Of a stretch of DNA of 64,000 nucleotides, positions 50,756-61,248 are shown piece after piece. The position numbers were made by a program, and so were the translations under genes. Source of the DNA: Armatimonadota bacterium (lineage in GTDB: Bacteria; Armatimonadota; Fervidibacteria; Fervidibacterales; Thermosaccharophagaceae); the NCBI GenBank assembly GCA_025062195.1, contig JANXAS010000004.1:32525-96524 (forward strand), written 5' to 3'. The notes beneath the pieces are model-generated. The model was given only the letters and a program-made list of their open reading frames with translations, did no database searches and had not been told where the DNA came from. The first letter of the stretch is position 1. Every line of letters starts with the position of its first letter.

Positions 50756-51634
50756 TCACAAGGCAAGCATATGAGCATCAAATACAGGTCCGTCAACACA
50801 AGCCAATTTGTAACACTCTTTCCCACATTCAACAACCTTGCAAGCACACCCAAAACATAAGCCCAAGCCGCAAGCCATTCGTTCCTCAATTGAGAACTGC
50901 CCATAAATAGCGCGCTCAATCAAGATGCGCTGCAAGCATTTCAGCATTTCCTTCGGACCACATGCATACACCGCCACTTTGCGGTGCTCATTTGCTTTAA
51001 GCCAAGATAATGTCAAATCAACCGCTGTCCCGCAAAACGCATCAGCATGAGGTTGCTCAAGCGCTATCGCCGACGGAACACCGTGTTTTGCAAACTCATC
51101 AGCTGCAAGATGCACATCACCAACCTCAAGAACACACCTATTCGTCACCCTCACTGGGAGTTCATCAAACGACTTTGCACCAACTATAGCCACAACATCA
51201 ACCCCCATCCTTACAAGCACCTTTGAGAGGAACGGCAGCGGAGCGTAACCCATCCCGCCACCAACAAGCAATGCTACATCATGACCATCACACCAACTGA
51301 AAGGCTTACCAAGCGGACCAAGGAGGCGAACTGAATCACCAACCTTAAGCTGTGCCATGGCGGCAGTTCCTGCACCAACTACAGAGAAAGCTATCTCAAT
51401 CTCATCACCTTCAACATCCGAAACTGAAAATGGGCGTGGCATGATGAAGCGCACACCAAGGCTTGTGCCCAGCTTTAGGCTATCGCCATCATCAAGGAAG
51501 ATGCACACAAACTGTCCGGGTTGGACATTTCTGGCGATCTCCGGCGCAAGGAGATGCACGCGATGAAAACGATTAAGCGCATCGCGCTTTATGACCTCAG
51601 CCATAATCTGATAACAGGTTTGTTCCATCGTCAT
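50756..51634 (-). CDS. pyrK: Dihydroorotate dehydrogenase electron transfer subunit-like (PyrK)
   Basis: FAD/NAD oxidoreductase fold; RPFSVSD; LVGGGMGYAPLPFL; C-terminal 2Fe-2S motif MACGLGLCFGCACKV. Confidence 0.85.
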   Translation of the reverse strand: MTMEQTCYQIMAEVIKRDALNRFHRVHLLAPEIARNVQPGQFVCIFLDDGDSLKLGTSLGVRFIMPRPFSVSDVEGDEIEIAFSVVGAGTAAMAQLKVGDSVRLLGPLGKPFSWCDGHDVALLVGGGMGYAPLPFLSKVLVRMGVDVVAIVGAKSFDELPVRVTNRCVLEVGDVHLAADEFAKHGVPSAIALEQPHADAFCGTAVDLTLSWLKANEHRKVAVYACGPKEMLKCLQRILIERAIYGQFSIEERMACGLGLCFGCACKVVECGKECYKLACVDGPVFDAHMLAL

Positions 51635-51664
51635 CGGAATCGCTCCTTATGCACAGCTTACTGC

Positions 51665-54109
51665 TCAATGCCTAATGGGGGGCTTGCCAAGCGGCGTGAA
51701 TATTCCATCACCATTGGCGTCCACCCAAATTGGATTAGTGATTGCAAACGGCTTGACTTCGTAGCGTGTGCCATCGTAGCCTGCATACTCGCTAACGATT
51801 GGCGATAGGGGTTTATTGCCGTATACGAGAACAACATACCATGCATCACACTTCGGCGATACATATAAAGCCCTGTCAAACCTTAAGATTTTATTGGTTG
51901 GCTTGAGCTTAAAGCGCTTTATCAGCGAGCCATTCTCAACGAGCCTGATTTCGCTCACATCAACCCATGGTGCAGCCTGCACTCTTATGCGCAGTTTGGC
52001 ACGGCGCTCCTTCAGACTAACAAGTCTGCCGATGCCTTTCCCATTTATGGTCATAGTTACAAACGGACCCATGCTGACAATGATTTGTCCAGCCCTAAAG
52101 GCTCTCACTATGTCATCGCAGGTGACATTAGCTAAATTGTCGCGCCCGACAAACGCATAACATCTTGGGTATCCAGCCTCTTGTTGAGCCACATGATGAG
52201 AGTCCGAACCGCCAGTTGCTGTGACACGAAGCCCTAAGTTCAGCAGCGCAAACCAATCCTTAAGTGCCTCATCAAGCGTGTGCATCATCTTTGCGTTGAG
52301 GACTTCAACGCAGTCAAAATCCGTTGACCACTCAGTGTGATCGCTTTTGCCGCTCTTCGGATCAAACTGGACTACATTGAAGTAACTTTTACCGATGCGG
52401 GGGTGGTTGACCTGAATCACCTGAACACCGCTTAGGGAACGCACCTGCGAGAATATTTCGGTGATACCCTTCCCAGCCCATGTGATGGCGCCCACATCCG
52501 GCGGTATCGGGAAAGCGTTGAAGTGTCCCAAATGACGCGTCGTTATCTCCTGCCCCGGTATCGGAAGAAGCATCCCTCTTAAACCCATCCTTAAAACGAG
52601 CTCTGAAAGGTCGGTGACAAAATCATGGTCTGTCATAACGAGGCATTCAATCCCCTCAGCCAAATTACTTATGATGCGGTCCTTCAAGCTCACCGAACTG
52701 TCAAAGCTGTTTGAACAATGCTGATGTGGGTCAACAGCAACCCAGCCGTCAGTGTTAAGCACCCTGCGCAAGAAGAATTGGACACACGCTGTTTTCCCCT
52801 CTGGGACATAAAGCACTCTCTCGTGAAGGATGTATTCAAAGCCTCTTGAAGCAATGATGCGATACCATCCCGGCGCTATAGGACGAAGTCCATCACCGAG
52901 TGAGGCAACGATGTTCATTGCGCCGTCAGCATTATCACATGAGCCGAAGTTGGGCGTCTCACTGCCGCGCATCCCGATGAATGTCAACCGTCCGGGGACT
53001 TTACGGCAATTTGGCAACTCGTATATGGCGAAGCGAACAAAGGATGGCGCACTCATTCTGAGCGTGATGCGCTTGCTCTCGCCGGCGCGCACCGATACGC
53101 GCAATTTGTCAACGGCACTTCGCGCGGCGTGGAATGGCTTGATAAGGTATTCACCCTCTGGCAGCGCCAGCTTGAAACTGCCGTCATTACCTACGACTGC
53201 CTCAACAAACGGCTTCCCCAAAAGAGCAGCTTGAACTAATGCGTTGGTGATTGGCTTGCCGCCAACCTTTTGAAGCACCATTCCGATGACGTTTGCCACC
53301 TTTCGCCCATGAACGAGATAAGAAACATGAGCAGCCTCAGCTATATCCTTTGCGACTATGAAGTGGCGCTCGTATGTGAATGATTCATTCGGCATTAGGT
53401 CAACTCTCGCCGATATGACATCGCTCCAGCTTATGCCGTTGATTGCCGTCAGTATGCTGCCTTTGATGCACATTCCGTAAGCCACTTTGCTGCCACTGTA
53501 AGCTATCCAATCGGCGGTGATGGTTTTATTTGTGGCGTCGTAACCATACATTGGGGCATATATGCGAGTGCGCCCGCATTGGACAGCGTCTCCGAGCATA
53601 AAGCCCTTAAGTGGCACTGAACCATTGTTGGTGACTTTGGTGCGCATTGTTATGAATTTTTCTCCGCCCCTAACGATGTATTGCGTTATGAGTTTTAGTT
53701 CACCCGTGAACGAGTCAACACCTCTTGCCTCAACTATGGCAACGCCATCCTCCCCAGACTTGATTACCTCAACGGATGTATATCTTGCCTGTCTTGGGTA
53801 GCGCCCGAGGAAGAGTAACACTTGCTCAATTGCATCCCAGCCACCGATTGGTGCTGCGTCAATTATGTTCCCGCCACTCGCCGCCCCTCTGTGAGCATGC
53901 CCAACCGAGCTTATGACGGCGCGCAGGTGCTCGTTGCCGATCAAAATGTCGCCAACTTTTGACGAGGCGCCGGCTCCAGGAGGACACTCGGATGGCTCAG
54001 CAATCACTTTCGCAAAAGCGCTCGCTTGAGCTATGTCACAACTCACCGCCAGCAAATTAAATATACAGCCAAGGATGCTAACCAATACTGATGCCCTTCC
54101 TAACCCCAT
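51665..54109 (-). CDS. Secreted PHP-like metallohydrolase (CehA/McbA family)
   Basis: GWVAVDPHQHCSNSFD, GIECLVMTDHDFVTDL, PIPGQEITTRHLGHFNAFPI, GGSDSHH; carboxypeptidase-regulatory-like insert GNDGSFKLALPEGEYLIKP. Confidence 0.8.
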   Translation of the reverse strand: MGLGRASVLVSILGCIFNLLAVSCDIAQASAFAKVIAEPSECPPGAGASSKVGDILIGNEHLRAVISSVGHAHRGAASGGNIIDAAPIGGWDAIEQVLLFLGRYPRQARYTSVEVIKSGEDGVAIVEARGVDSFTGELKLITQYIVRGGEKFITMRTKVTNNGSVPLKGFMLGDAVQCGRTRIYAPMYGYDATNKTITADWIAYSGSKVAYGMCIKGSILTAINGISWSDVISARVDLMPNESFTYERHFIVAKDIAEAAHVSYLVHGRKVANVIGMVLQKVGGKPITNALVQAALLGKPFVEAVVGNDGSFKLALPEGEYLIKPFHAARSAVDKLRVSVRAGESKRITLRMSAPSFVRFAIYELPNCRKVPGRLTFIGMRGSETPNFGSCDNADGAMNIVASLGDGLRPIAPGWYRIIASRGFEYILHERVLYVPEGKTACVQFFLRRVLNTDGWVAVDPHQHCSNSFDSSVSLKDRIISNLAEGIECLVMTDHDFVTDLSELVLRMGLRGMLLPIPGQEITTRHLGHFNAFPIPPDVGAITWAGKGITEIFSQVRSLSGVQVIQVNHPRIGKSYFNVVQFDPKSGKSDHTEWSTDFDCVEVLNAKMMHTLDEALKDWFALLNLGLRVTATGGSDSHHVAQQEAGYPRCYAFVGRDNLANVTCDDIVRAFRAGQIIVSMGPFVTMTINGKGIGRLVSLKERRAKLRIRVQAAPWVDVSEIRLVENGSLIKRFKLKPTNKILRFDRALYVSPKCDAWYVVLVYGNKPLSPIVSEYAGYDGTRYEVKPFAITNPIWVDANGDGIFTPLGKPPIRH

Positions 54110-54302
54110 CCAGCATCACACCGGGCATGAGCTGACCCACATAACAGTGCAAACTGCACAAACAATGAATTATCTAAGATATCTCCAGCTGCAGCTTGCT
54201 ACACGAAAAAGTCCGCGCCTTATGGTGCTCAGCTCATCACATCATTTCCAAATGTAAGCACCGTCATTCAGCTAACGAACTTTTTATCAACTGGCGGTTG
54301 CT

Positions 54303-55526
54303 TCATCCAGTTAGGGCTTCCTTTATCCTGCGCACGCCTTCCTCAATGCGCTCAATAGAAATGGCGTAGGAAAGGCGCAGATAACCCTCTGCGCCAAATG
54401 GCTCGCCAGCAACGGTTGCAACATGTGCTCTCTCAAGTAAGAAGTCAGCAAGCTCAATTGAGTTGTTAATTTCAACACCATCGTATGAGCGTCCGAGCAC
54501 ACCGCTGAAGTTGGCGAAGGCATAGAACGCACCCTTCGGCATGCTGCAGCGCACTCCAGGTATTTCGTTCAGAAGCGAGACGATGCGTCTTCGGCGTGCA
54601 TCGTATTCGGCGATCATCTTTTGAACAAAATCCTGAGGGGCGCTTAGCGCTGTTATAGCTGCCATTTGAACAAATGCTGTAGGGTGGGAAGCACTTTGCC
54701 CTTGCACCTTTGCCATCGCTTGAGCTATCGGCTTTGACGCAGCTGCGTATCCGAGCCTCCAACCGGTCATTGCGAATGTCTTTGAAAGCCCGTTTATGAC
54801 GACAATTCTTTCTTTCGCTCTCTCACTGAACGAGGCTATGCTCACGTGAACAGCACCGTCATAGACGAACTTCTCATAGATCTCGTCCGTTATGACGACG
54901 ATGTCATCGTGTCTTTCAACGAGCTTTGCGACTTCCTTAAGCAAGTCCGGCTCCCAGACTGACCCAGTCGGATTGCACGGCGAGTTAATGAGCAGCACCT
55001 TTGCACCGTTTGCAATTGCATCGGCTATTTGCGCCGGGTCCGGCAAAAAGCCGTTCTCTTCGGTCGTGTGAATCAAGACCGGCTCTGCACCGCAAAGCCT
55101 CGCCATGTCGGGATAGCTAACCCAGCAAGGTGCAGGGATGAGAATTTTATCGCCCGGGTTGAGCAAAGCTTGGAAGGCGTTGAATATGGCGTGCTTTGCG
55201 CCGCAGGATATGACGATGTTCTCGGGCTCATAGCTTAAACCATTTTCCTCACGCAGCTTTTTGCAAATTGCCTTTCTGACTTCAAGCAGACCAGCCTCTT
55301 CGGTGTATTTTGTCCATCCATCACACAGCGCCTTTATGGCTGCATACTTTATGTATTCAGGCGTGTCAAAGTCCGGCTCACCAACGCTCAGGTTGACCAC
55401 ATCAATGCCCTGAGCGAGCATGCGCTTAGCCTTCGCTGATGTGGCGAGTGTTGCTGATGGTTTTATGCTGCGCACACGCTCTGATAGAAGCCCATCAAAG
55501 TTGATCAACGCTTTCACCCCTCTCAT
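54303..55526 (-). CDS. PLP-dependent aminotransferase (aspartate aminotransferase-like)
   Basis: NLSVGEPDFDTPEYIK, NPTGSVW, DEIYEKFVYDG, NGLSKTFAMTGWRLGY; start uncertain. Confidence 0.93.
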   Translation of the reverse strand: MRGVKALINFDGLLSERVRSIKPSATLATSAKAKRMLAQGIDVVNLSVGEPDFDTPEYIKYAAIKALCDGWTKYTEEAGLLEVRKAICKKLREENGLSYEPENIVISCGAKHAIFNAFQALLNPGDKILIPAPCWVSYPDMARLCGAEPVLIHTTEENGFLPDPAQIADAIANGAKVLLINSPCNPTGSVWEPDLLKEVAKLVERHDDIVVITDEIYEKFVYDGAVHVSIASFSERAKERIVVINGLSKTFAMTGWRLGYAAASKPIAQAMAKVQGQSASHPTAFVQMAAITALSAPQDFVQKMIAEYDARRRRIVSLLNEIPGVRCSMPKGAFYAFANFSGVLGRSYDGVEINNSIELADFLLERAHVATVAGEPFGAEGYLRLSYAISIERIEEGVRRIKEALTG

Positions 55527-56556
55527 TGTCTTGTAGACATTGAATCCCTTCGCCTTGGACATCCTCGTGCTGTAATCCCCTTTCAACCTCGCCCTCATAC
55601 CCGATAAATATCCGTCTCTCAAGCATGCGCTCATAGTCCGTCCAAACTTTGCCTGCCTCACGCTGCTCCTCAACGAAGGCAGTAAAGCGAGCAAGTTGCG
55701 CATTCAAGTTCTCAATCAAATGCAGCGCCATTGCCTCAACCGTCATTGGGCGCTTTGGCGCACCATATTCCATATCGCCATGATGGCTTATGACCATATG
55801 ACGAATACGCAGCGCCAACTCCTTTGGGAATGAAGGCATCTCCTTCAACCTCTCAACAATCATTTCGTCTGAAAGGACGATATGCCCGAGCAACCTGCCC
55901 TCATCAGTTAATTCAATTATCGGCTCCCACACATACTCACGCAGTTTTCCTATATCGTGAAGTATTGCGCCTGTGATAAGCAAATCTCTGTCAACGCCTG
56001 TGTGTGTCCTGCAAATAACCTCGGCTATATCAAGCACACTTGTGACATGTTCAAGCAATCCTCCAAGCCAATTGTGGTGGAAGCGCAACGATGCTGGAGC
56101 AAGCTTAAAATCATGCGCTATGCGTTCATCGTTGAGGAACGAAAGAACAAGCTTTTGCAAATGCGGATTTGAGATGCTGCTTGCAGCGCGCATCACGCGT
56201 TCAAACATCCAATCAATGTCCTTGTCGGTGTGCATCACAAGGTCAAACAAATCATACTCACCCTTCTGGCATTTTGTGATGTCACTCACTCTCAGTTGGC
56301 GCACCTGCCTAAAAACTTCAACCTTCCCTTTGACTCGCACTATTTCCTTCTCATGGATTGTCTGGTCAAACACCTCGGCATCGTCCCAAATTCTTCCCTG
56401 TATTGAACCTGTCTTATCAACGAGTTCAAGGGTTAGGTAATTTCCGGGGCGATCGCGGAAAGGCATTAGCTGTTTGCTCTTGACCACAAAGATGCTATCA
56501 ACTGAATCGCCAAGCGTTAGGTCACGCACATACTGTGACTTAGCCATTCCCGGCAC
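55495..56556 (-). CDS. 3'-5' exoribonuclease YhaM-like (OB-fold + HD domain)
   Basis: N-terminal OB-fold (GNYLTLELVDKTGSIQGRIWDD), HHNWLGGLLEHVTSV, GAILHDIGKLREY, HGDMEYGAPKRPMTVEAMALH. Confidence 0.88.
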   Translation of the reverse strand: MPGMAKSQYVRDLTLGDSVDSIFVVKSKQLMPFRDRPGNYLTLELVDKTGSIQGRIWDDAEVFDQTIHEKEIVRVKGKVEVFRQVRQLRVSDITKCQKGEYDLFDLVMHTDKDIDWMFERVMRAASSISNPHLQKLVLSFLNDERIAHDFKLAPASLRFHHNWLGGLLEHVTSVLDIAEVICRTHTGVDRDLLITGAILHDIGKLREYVWEPIIELTDEGRLLGHIVLSDEMIVERLKEMPSFPKELALRIRHMVISHHGDMEYGAPKRPMTVEAMALHLIENLNAQLARFTAFVEEQREAGKVWTDYERMLERRIFIGYEGEVERGLQHEDVQGEGIQCLQDNERGESVDQL

Positions 56557-56969
56557 ACCTCTGAAAGAAAGGTCTTAGACGGTGGACATTCAGGCAAAAT
56601 CATTATTCACGCGCATGCACATTAGACTAACTTGCCCATTCTCAAATTTTGCATCGCATTGCATGCCATAAAAAGTGGGCAGCGGAAGGTTGCAGTGATG
56701 GGCAAAAAGCTTCGCCGGAGAAGTGAAACGGGGCGCTGCCCATAAAAGACATGCGTGCAAGACCATCAACTTTAGCCGACGGTAGTTCATTGCGCTGTTT
56801 CATGATGCCACTTGGCTGTAATTTCATAATTGGCTATGGACGCTGCACCGCTTGCGATGCTCGCATCACCAAGCAATGTGCGGGACTGCTACTCATTCCC
56901 CCTCACGTCACATTTATGAGCCTGTGGAGTGAAAATGGTCTAAATTCGTGATGCACAACGGTCATCACT

Positions 56970-58310
56970 TTAAAGCGGCCAGCCTTCACGATATGGTCGC
57001 TTGATATATGGCTCAAGCTCTGGGCAATCCTTTACCCTCATCTCCTTCGGGTCATACTCAATCTTTCGTCCGGCGAATATGGCGAGGTTGCCAACCAAAG
57101 CGATCTCCGTTAGGTATGCAGCATAGTCAACGAAGTTGGACATCGGTGCAGGTCCACCCTTACACGCATTCACCCATTCACGAGTATGCCCTGGTGAGCG
57201 CGGCAATGTTGGCTGTGGTGGCTTGTAGTCCTTAAATTGCTCTTCGGGATAAAGCTTCCATGAGCCACCATTATCGCCCGGTGAAAAGAGTTTGCCCTTC
57301 TCACCGATGATGATGCAACCGCTTGCTGGAAGTTCAACTCCGGGAAGCAACTCTTGCGGTGGCTTCTTGCCGCCCTCATACCAAGTGAACTTAATTGGCG
57401 GTTGCTCGCCTCTTGCTGGGAACTCGTAACGCATGATTGCCCACTTAGGGAAACTCTCCTTGTTGAAACCCGAATGCTCCGCCTCAACCGTAATCGGCAA
57501 CTCTTCAATTATGTATTCATGCAGCTTTAAGCCCATTACAGGTAGGTTCATCGTGTGGCACGCCATATCGCCAATCGCCCCAGTGCCAAAGTCAACCCAC
57601 CCACGCCACCTGAACGGCAAATAGTCGGGATGATAGGGGCGCCATGGTGCAGGTCCAAGCCATAAGTCCCAGTCAAGGTGCGGTGGCACTGGCGGTGTAT
57701 CTTTCGGTCTATCCATACCCTGAGGCCATATTGGTCGGTTCGTCCAAACATGCACTTCTGTGACTTTTCCGAGGACGCCTGAGCGAATTACCTCAACACC
57801 TTGCCTAAAGCCGCCGGAGGCTGTCCCTTGATTGCCCATCTGAGTTGCGAGTTTGTTCTCCATAGCGACTTGGCGCATCACCCTTGCCTCATATATGCAC
57901 CAAGTCAACGGTTTCTCACAGTAAACATGCTTGCCAAGCCTCATCGCCATAACAGAAGCAGTGGCATGTGTATGATCCGGGGTGGACACAACGACTGCGT
58001 CTATCTGGTCGCGCAACTCCTCAAGCATCTTTCGGAAGTCACGATACTTCTTTGCGTCTGGGAACTTCTTATAGGCATCCGCGGCGCGCTGGTCATCAAC
58101 ATCGCATAGCGCTACAACATTGTTCCCCATACCAGCAAGCTCAAAGACCAAATCCCTACCGCGCCCACCACAGCCAATAAAAGCCATGTTTAATTTATCA
58201 TTGGCTTGATAACTCCAAGCCGACCTGCTGTCCTTGAGCACCAAAAATCCAATTCCGGCAGCTGTCGCTTTAAGGAATGAACGCCTGCTAACTCGCTTTA
58301 ACATGGACAC
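56970..58310 (-). CDS. Gfo/Idh/MocA family oxidoreductase with Tat leader
   Basis: VSRRSFLKATAAGIGFLVL; NMAFIGCGGRGRDLVFEL; VVSTPDHTHATASVMAMRLGKHVYCEKPLTWCIYEARVM. Confidence 0.93.
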   Translation of the reverse strand: MSMLKRVSRRSFLKATAAGIGFLVLKDSRSAWSYQANDKLNMAFIGCGGRGRDLVFELAGMGNNVVALCDVDDQRAADAYKKFPDAKKYRDFRKMLEELRDQIDAVVVSTPDHTHATASVMAMRLGKHVYCEKPLTWCIYEARVMRQVAMENKLATQMGNQGTASGGFRQGVEVIRSGVLGKVTEVHVWTNRPIWPQGMDRPKDTPPVPPHLDWDLWLGPAPWRPYHPDYLPFRWRGWVDFGTGAIGDMACHTMNLPVMGLKLHEYIIEELPITVEAEHSGFNKESFPKWAIMRYEFPARGEQPPIKFTWYEGGKKPPQELLPGVELPASGCIIIGEKGKLFSPGDNGGSWKLYPEEQFKDYKPPQPTLPRSPGHTREWVNACKGGPAPMSNFVDYAAYLTEIALVGNLAIFAGRKIEYDPKEMRVKDCPELEPYIKRPYREGWPL

Positions 58311-58585
58311 ACACCTCCTCTCTCCTCAGTTGGTATTGCCCTATAACTTAACCACCGAAGTTATTGTAGCGCATGAGAGAAAACGCAATTGACGATTGCG
58401 CTATCTCATCACTCAGAAGTTTATTAGCGCTTAGCCAACCATCCTACCAACTTAAGCCGACAGTCGCTAACGAAAACAACGAACACAAAATTCGCTTGGA
58501 AGAAACTTTGCCAGCGCGATGCGGAACCTCGACCTATTGTAGGGCACGGATTTAATCCTCAGAAAAGTTGAGCCATTTTTTATCA

Positions 58586-58660
58586 TCTAAAGACAGCGCC
58601 CAAGAAAATCGTTAGCAACTGTCAGCAAATACTAATAGCATTGCTGTGAAAGATACCCAC
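58586..58660. repeat. Degraded copy of the CTAAAG-loop palindromic element
   Basis: tctaaagacagcgcccaagaaaatcgttagcaactgtcagcaaatactaatagcattgctgtgaaag resembles 61412-61476. Confidence 0.5.
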
Positions 58661-58850
58661 CAGCAGAGCTTGCGGTAAAGAACGAGTGCGCTATAAACAT
58701 TGACAGTGCAAACACCATAAAGGATGCAAAGGTGGATGTGAGTGATAGACCGCCCAATTTCGTTAAGCACATTTCATGCATCCCACACTGTTCAGTGTTG
58801 GAGCATACGCGTTAATATACACTCACGCGATATCGGAAACGGTGGGGTGA

Positions 58851-61004
58851 GTGCGGATGGCAAAAGGCATAGATGTGATGCTGGATGAGGCAAGGGGCGT
58901 CTTTTCAATTTCACATTGCGCTATAGGGATGTTCGCGCAAGGCTTTATAGCGGCTTACATTAATGGCAAGAAAGTGCATTCTTCAATGGCTGGCTCAAGG
59001 TTTGAAGTTATACACCGAAGTGAAACCTCTCTCACTATCAAATGGCATACACCAGTTGAAGAGCTTGCGCCTCTTAGGCTCTTATTTCAAATTGATCCGC
59101 TTACTGACACGGTTCAATTAACGATTGCCTCTGAAGATGAATTTGAAGGCGCCGTTGAAGTTCACGGCGAATTGTTTATGGGCTCTGAGCCATACCTTGG
59201 TCGTTTGCATGAGGAAGAAAACTTTGGCATCTTCTCACTCGCTCACGGTCCGGTGATGAGCAAGACAGCAAAGACACTTTTCAACCGCTTCAATGACACT
59301 GCTGTGACTTTGCCCAAATCCGAGATCTACCACGAGCCAGGCGACCCTCCTTACCGCTACCGATTTGTTAGTAAAGGTGCAGTTGGTGAAGTTGTGTTTA
59401 TCGCCAGGGTGACCACCAATGTCATCAAGCGACACGGAATTCGTTACTACGCTCCCATTGACAAATCCGTTTTCACCCGCGCACCAACGGGATGGTGCTC
59501 GTGGTATTACTACTATCAGAGCATCACGCAGGAGGAGTGGGAGAGAAATGTGGAATGGCTCGCTAATAACTTGCGTGATTTCGGGCTTGAGTGGGTTCAA
59601 CTTGACGATGGTTGGCAACTTGACAATGGCAACCCTAAAACTTCCGGCGGGCGAGATTGGCGTGGTCCAAATGAAAAGTTCACGAAAGGGATGAAGTGGG
59701 TCGCCGATATCGTAAAGCAGCGTGGAATGAAACCGGGCATCTGGCTTATCCCGCAAAAGACCGATAGCGACGAGGTCTACAACGAGCACCCGGACTGGTT
59801 CTTGCGGAAACCCGATGGAACTCCAGTTCGCATTGGCGACTGGCATCCACGCAAAGTTGAAAGCTATGTTGTTGACCCGACAAACCCCGAAGCACTGGAA
59901 TACATAAAGCGGTTGTTCCACACACTCGCCCACGATTGGGGCTTTGAATACTTCAAAATTGACAACCAACCCGAATTCAGCCGCTGGTATGATGAACAAA
60001 CCGATGCGAGAAGGGTGCCAGAAACTCGCGGCAGCGATGCATACAGAATGACACTGAAAGCAATAAGGGAGGCGATAGGACCAAACAAATATTTGCTTGG
60101 TTGTTATGGCATTCCCCTTGACGGAATTGGAATCATGAACGGCAGCAGGACAGGTGGTGACATGGAGGCGAGTTGGCAAGGTTGTCAAGTAATGATTCGC
60201 ACGATCACAAAGTGGGGCTTTTTGAACAATGTGGTTTGGTGGTGTGACCCTGACACTTTATGCGTTCGCGAGCCTTTGACTTTGGGGGAAGCACGAATTA
60301 TGGCAACACTCGTTTCACTAAGCGGACAAGCGCTTATGACAAGCGACAAGATGTATGAATTGCCAGAGGAGAGAGTTGAAATCTTGCGCCGGGTTATCCC
60401 GACAGTTGACATTCACCCGATGGAGTTCTACCCTTGGGACGAGGACAAAATTGGGCGACCTAAAATCATTGACTTGAAGGTTGCCAAGCATTACGGCAGT
60501 TGGGATGTCGTAGCGGTTTTCAATTGGCAAGAGGAGCCAGAGATGATTGAGGTTGACTTCACAAAACTTGGCTTGTCGGTAGGTAACGGTATACGCTACC
60601 ATGTCTTTGAATTTTGGAGCAAGCAATACGAAGGTCAATTTGAAAGTGGTTTCTCGGTCACGCTGCCAATCCGAACTTGTGAAGTCTTCGCCATCCGAAA
60701 ATCATTGGGGCATCCCCAACTCATTTCCGCATCACGCCACATAACACAAGGCATCGTTGACATTGTTGAGTTGGTTTGGGACGAATCGAACAACGAACTT
60801 CACGGGAGCAGTTTACTTGTCCGAAACGACCCTTACCGGCTATATTTTCATGTCCCAACTGGCTTCACTTTTTCCAAACTAATAGCTGAGCCAAGAAAAA
60901 GCCAGATTAAAACCAAACTTGAGTGTGAAGGGGAACTTCTCATCACGGAGATGATTAGCAGCGAGAACCAGCAAGTTGATTGGGTGATTAGGTTCGTTAA
61001 GTGA
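58851..61004 (+). CDS. Alpha-galactosidase-like glycosidase (GH36/melibiase type)
   Basis: APTGWCSWYYYYQSITQEEW, WVQLDDGWQLDNG, GMKPGIWLIPQKTDSDEVYNEHPDWFL, FEYFKIDNQPEF, RTGGDMEASWQGC. Confidence 0.88.
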   Translation: MRMAKGIDVMLDEARGVFSISHCAIGMFAQGFIAAYINGKKVHSSMAGSRFEVIHRSETSLTIKWHTPVEELAPLRLLFQIDPLTDTVQLTIASEDEFEGAVEVHGELFMGSEPYLGRLHEEENFGIFSLAHGPVMSKTAKTLFNRFNDTAVTLPKSEIYHEPGDPPYRYRFVSKGAVGEVVFIARVTTNVIKRHGIRYYAPIDKSVFTRAPTGWCSWYYYYQSITQEEWERNVEWLANNLRDFGLEWVQLDDGWQLDNGNPKTSGGRDWRGPNEKFTKGMKWVADIVKQRGMKPGIWLIPQKTDSDEVYNEHPDWFLRKPDGTPVRIGDWHPRKVESYVVDPTNPEALEYIKRLFHTLAHDWGFEYFKIDNQPEFSRWYDEQTDARRVPETRGSDAYRMTLKAIREAIGPNKYLLGCYGIPLDGIGIMNGSRTGGDMEASWQGCQVMIRTITKWGFLNNVVWWCDPDTLCVREPLTLGEARIMATLVSLSGQALMTSDKMYELPEERVEILRRVIPTVDIHPMEFYPWDEDKIGRPKIIDLKVAKHYGSWDVVAVFNWQEEPEMIEVDFTKLGLSVGNGIRYHVFEFWSKQYEGQFESGFSVTLPIRTCEVFAIRKSLGHPQLISASRHITQGIVDIVELVWDESNNELHGSSLLVRNDPYRLYFHVPTGFTFSKLIAEPRKSQIKTKLECEGELLITEMISSENQQVDWVIRFVK

Positions 61005-61248
61005 GCGCAAGCACCCCATTGCAAATTCTGCACTTTTCGGTTTTTTCTTGCCCCATCTTCGGGCTTAAATTTGCAATTCGCCATTCGTGATAACGACATT
61101 TGCTCTTTGCCACAAAATTTGTTGGTTGCTTGCGCAGGTAAAAGGCTCTTTAACGAGCCGAAAACAGATGCAAGGCGCAAAGGATGAGGTGTAAAGTTCA
61201 TTTTCGGAGGATGAGGCTAATGCCAAGCCAAAAAGCCTTGTTTGTTAA

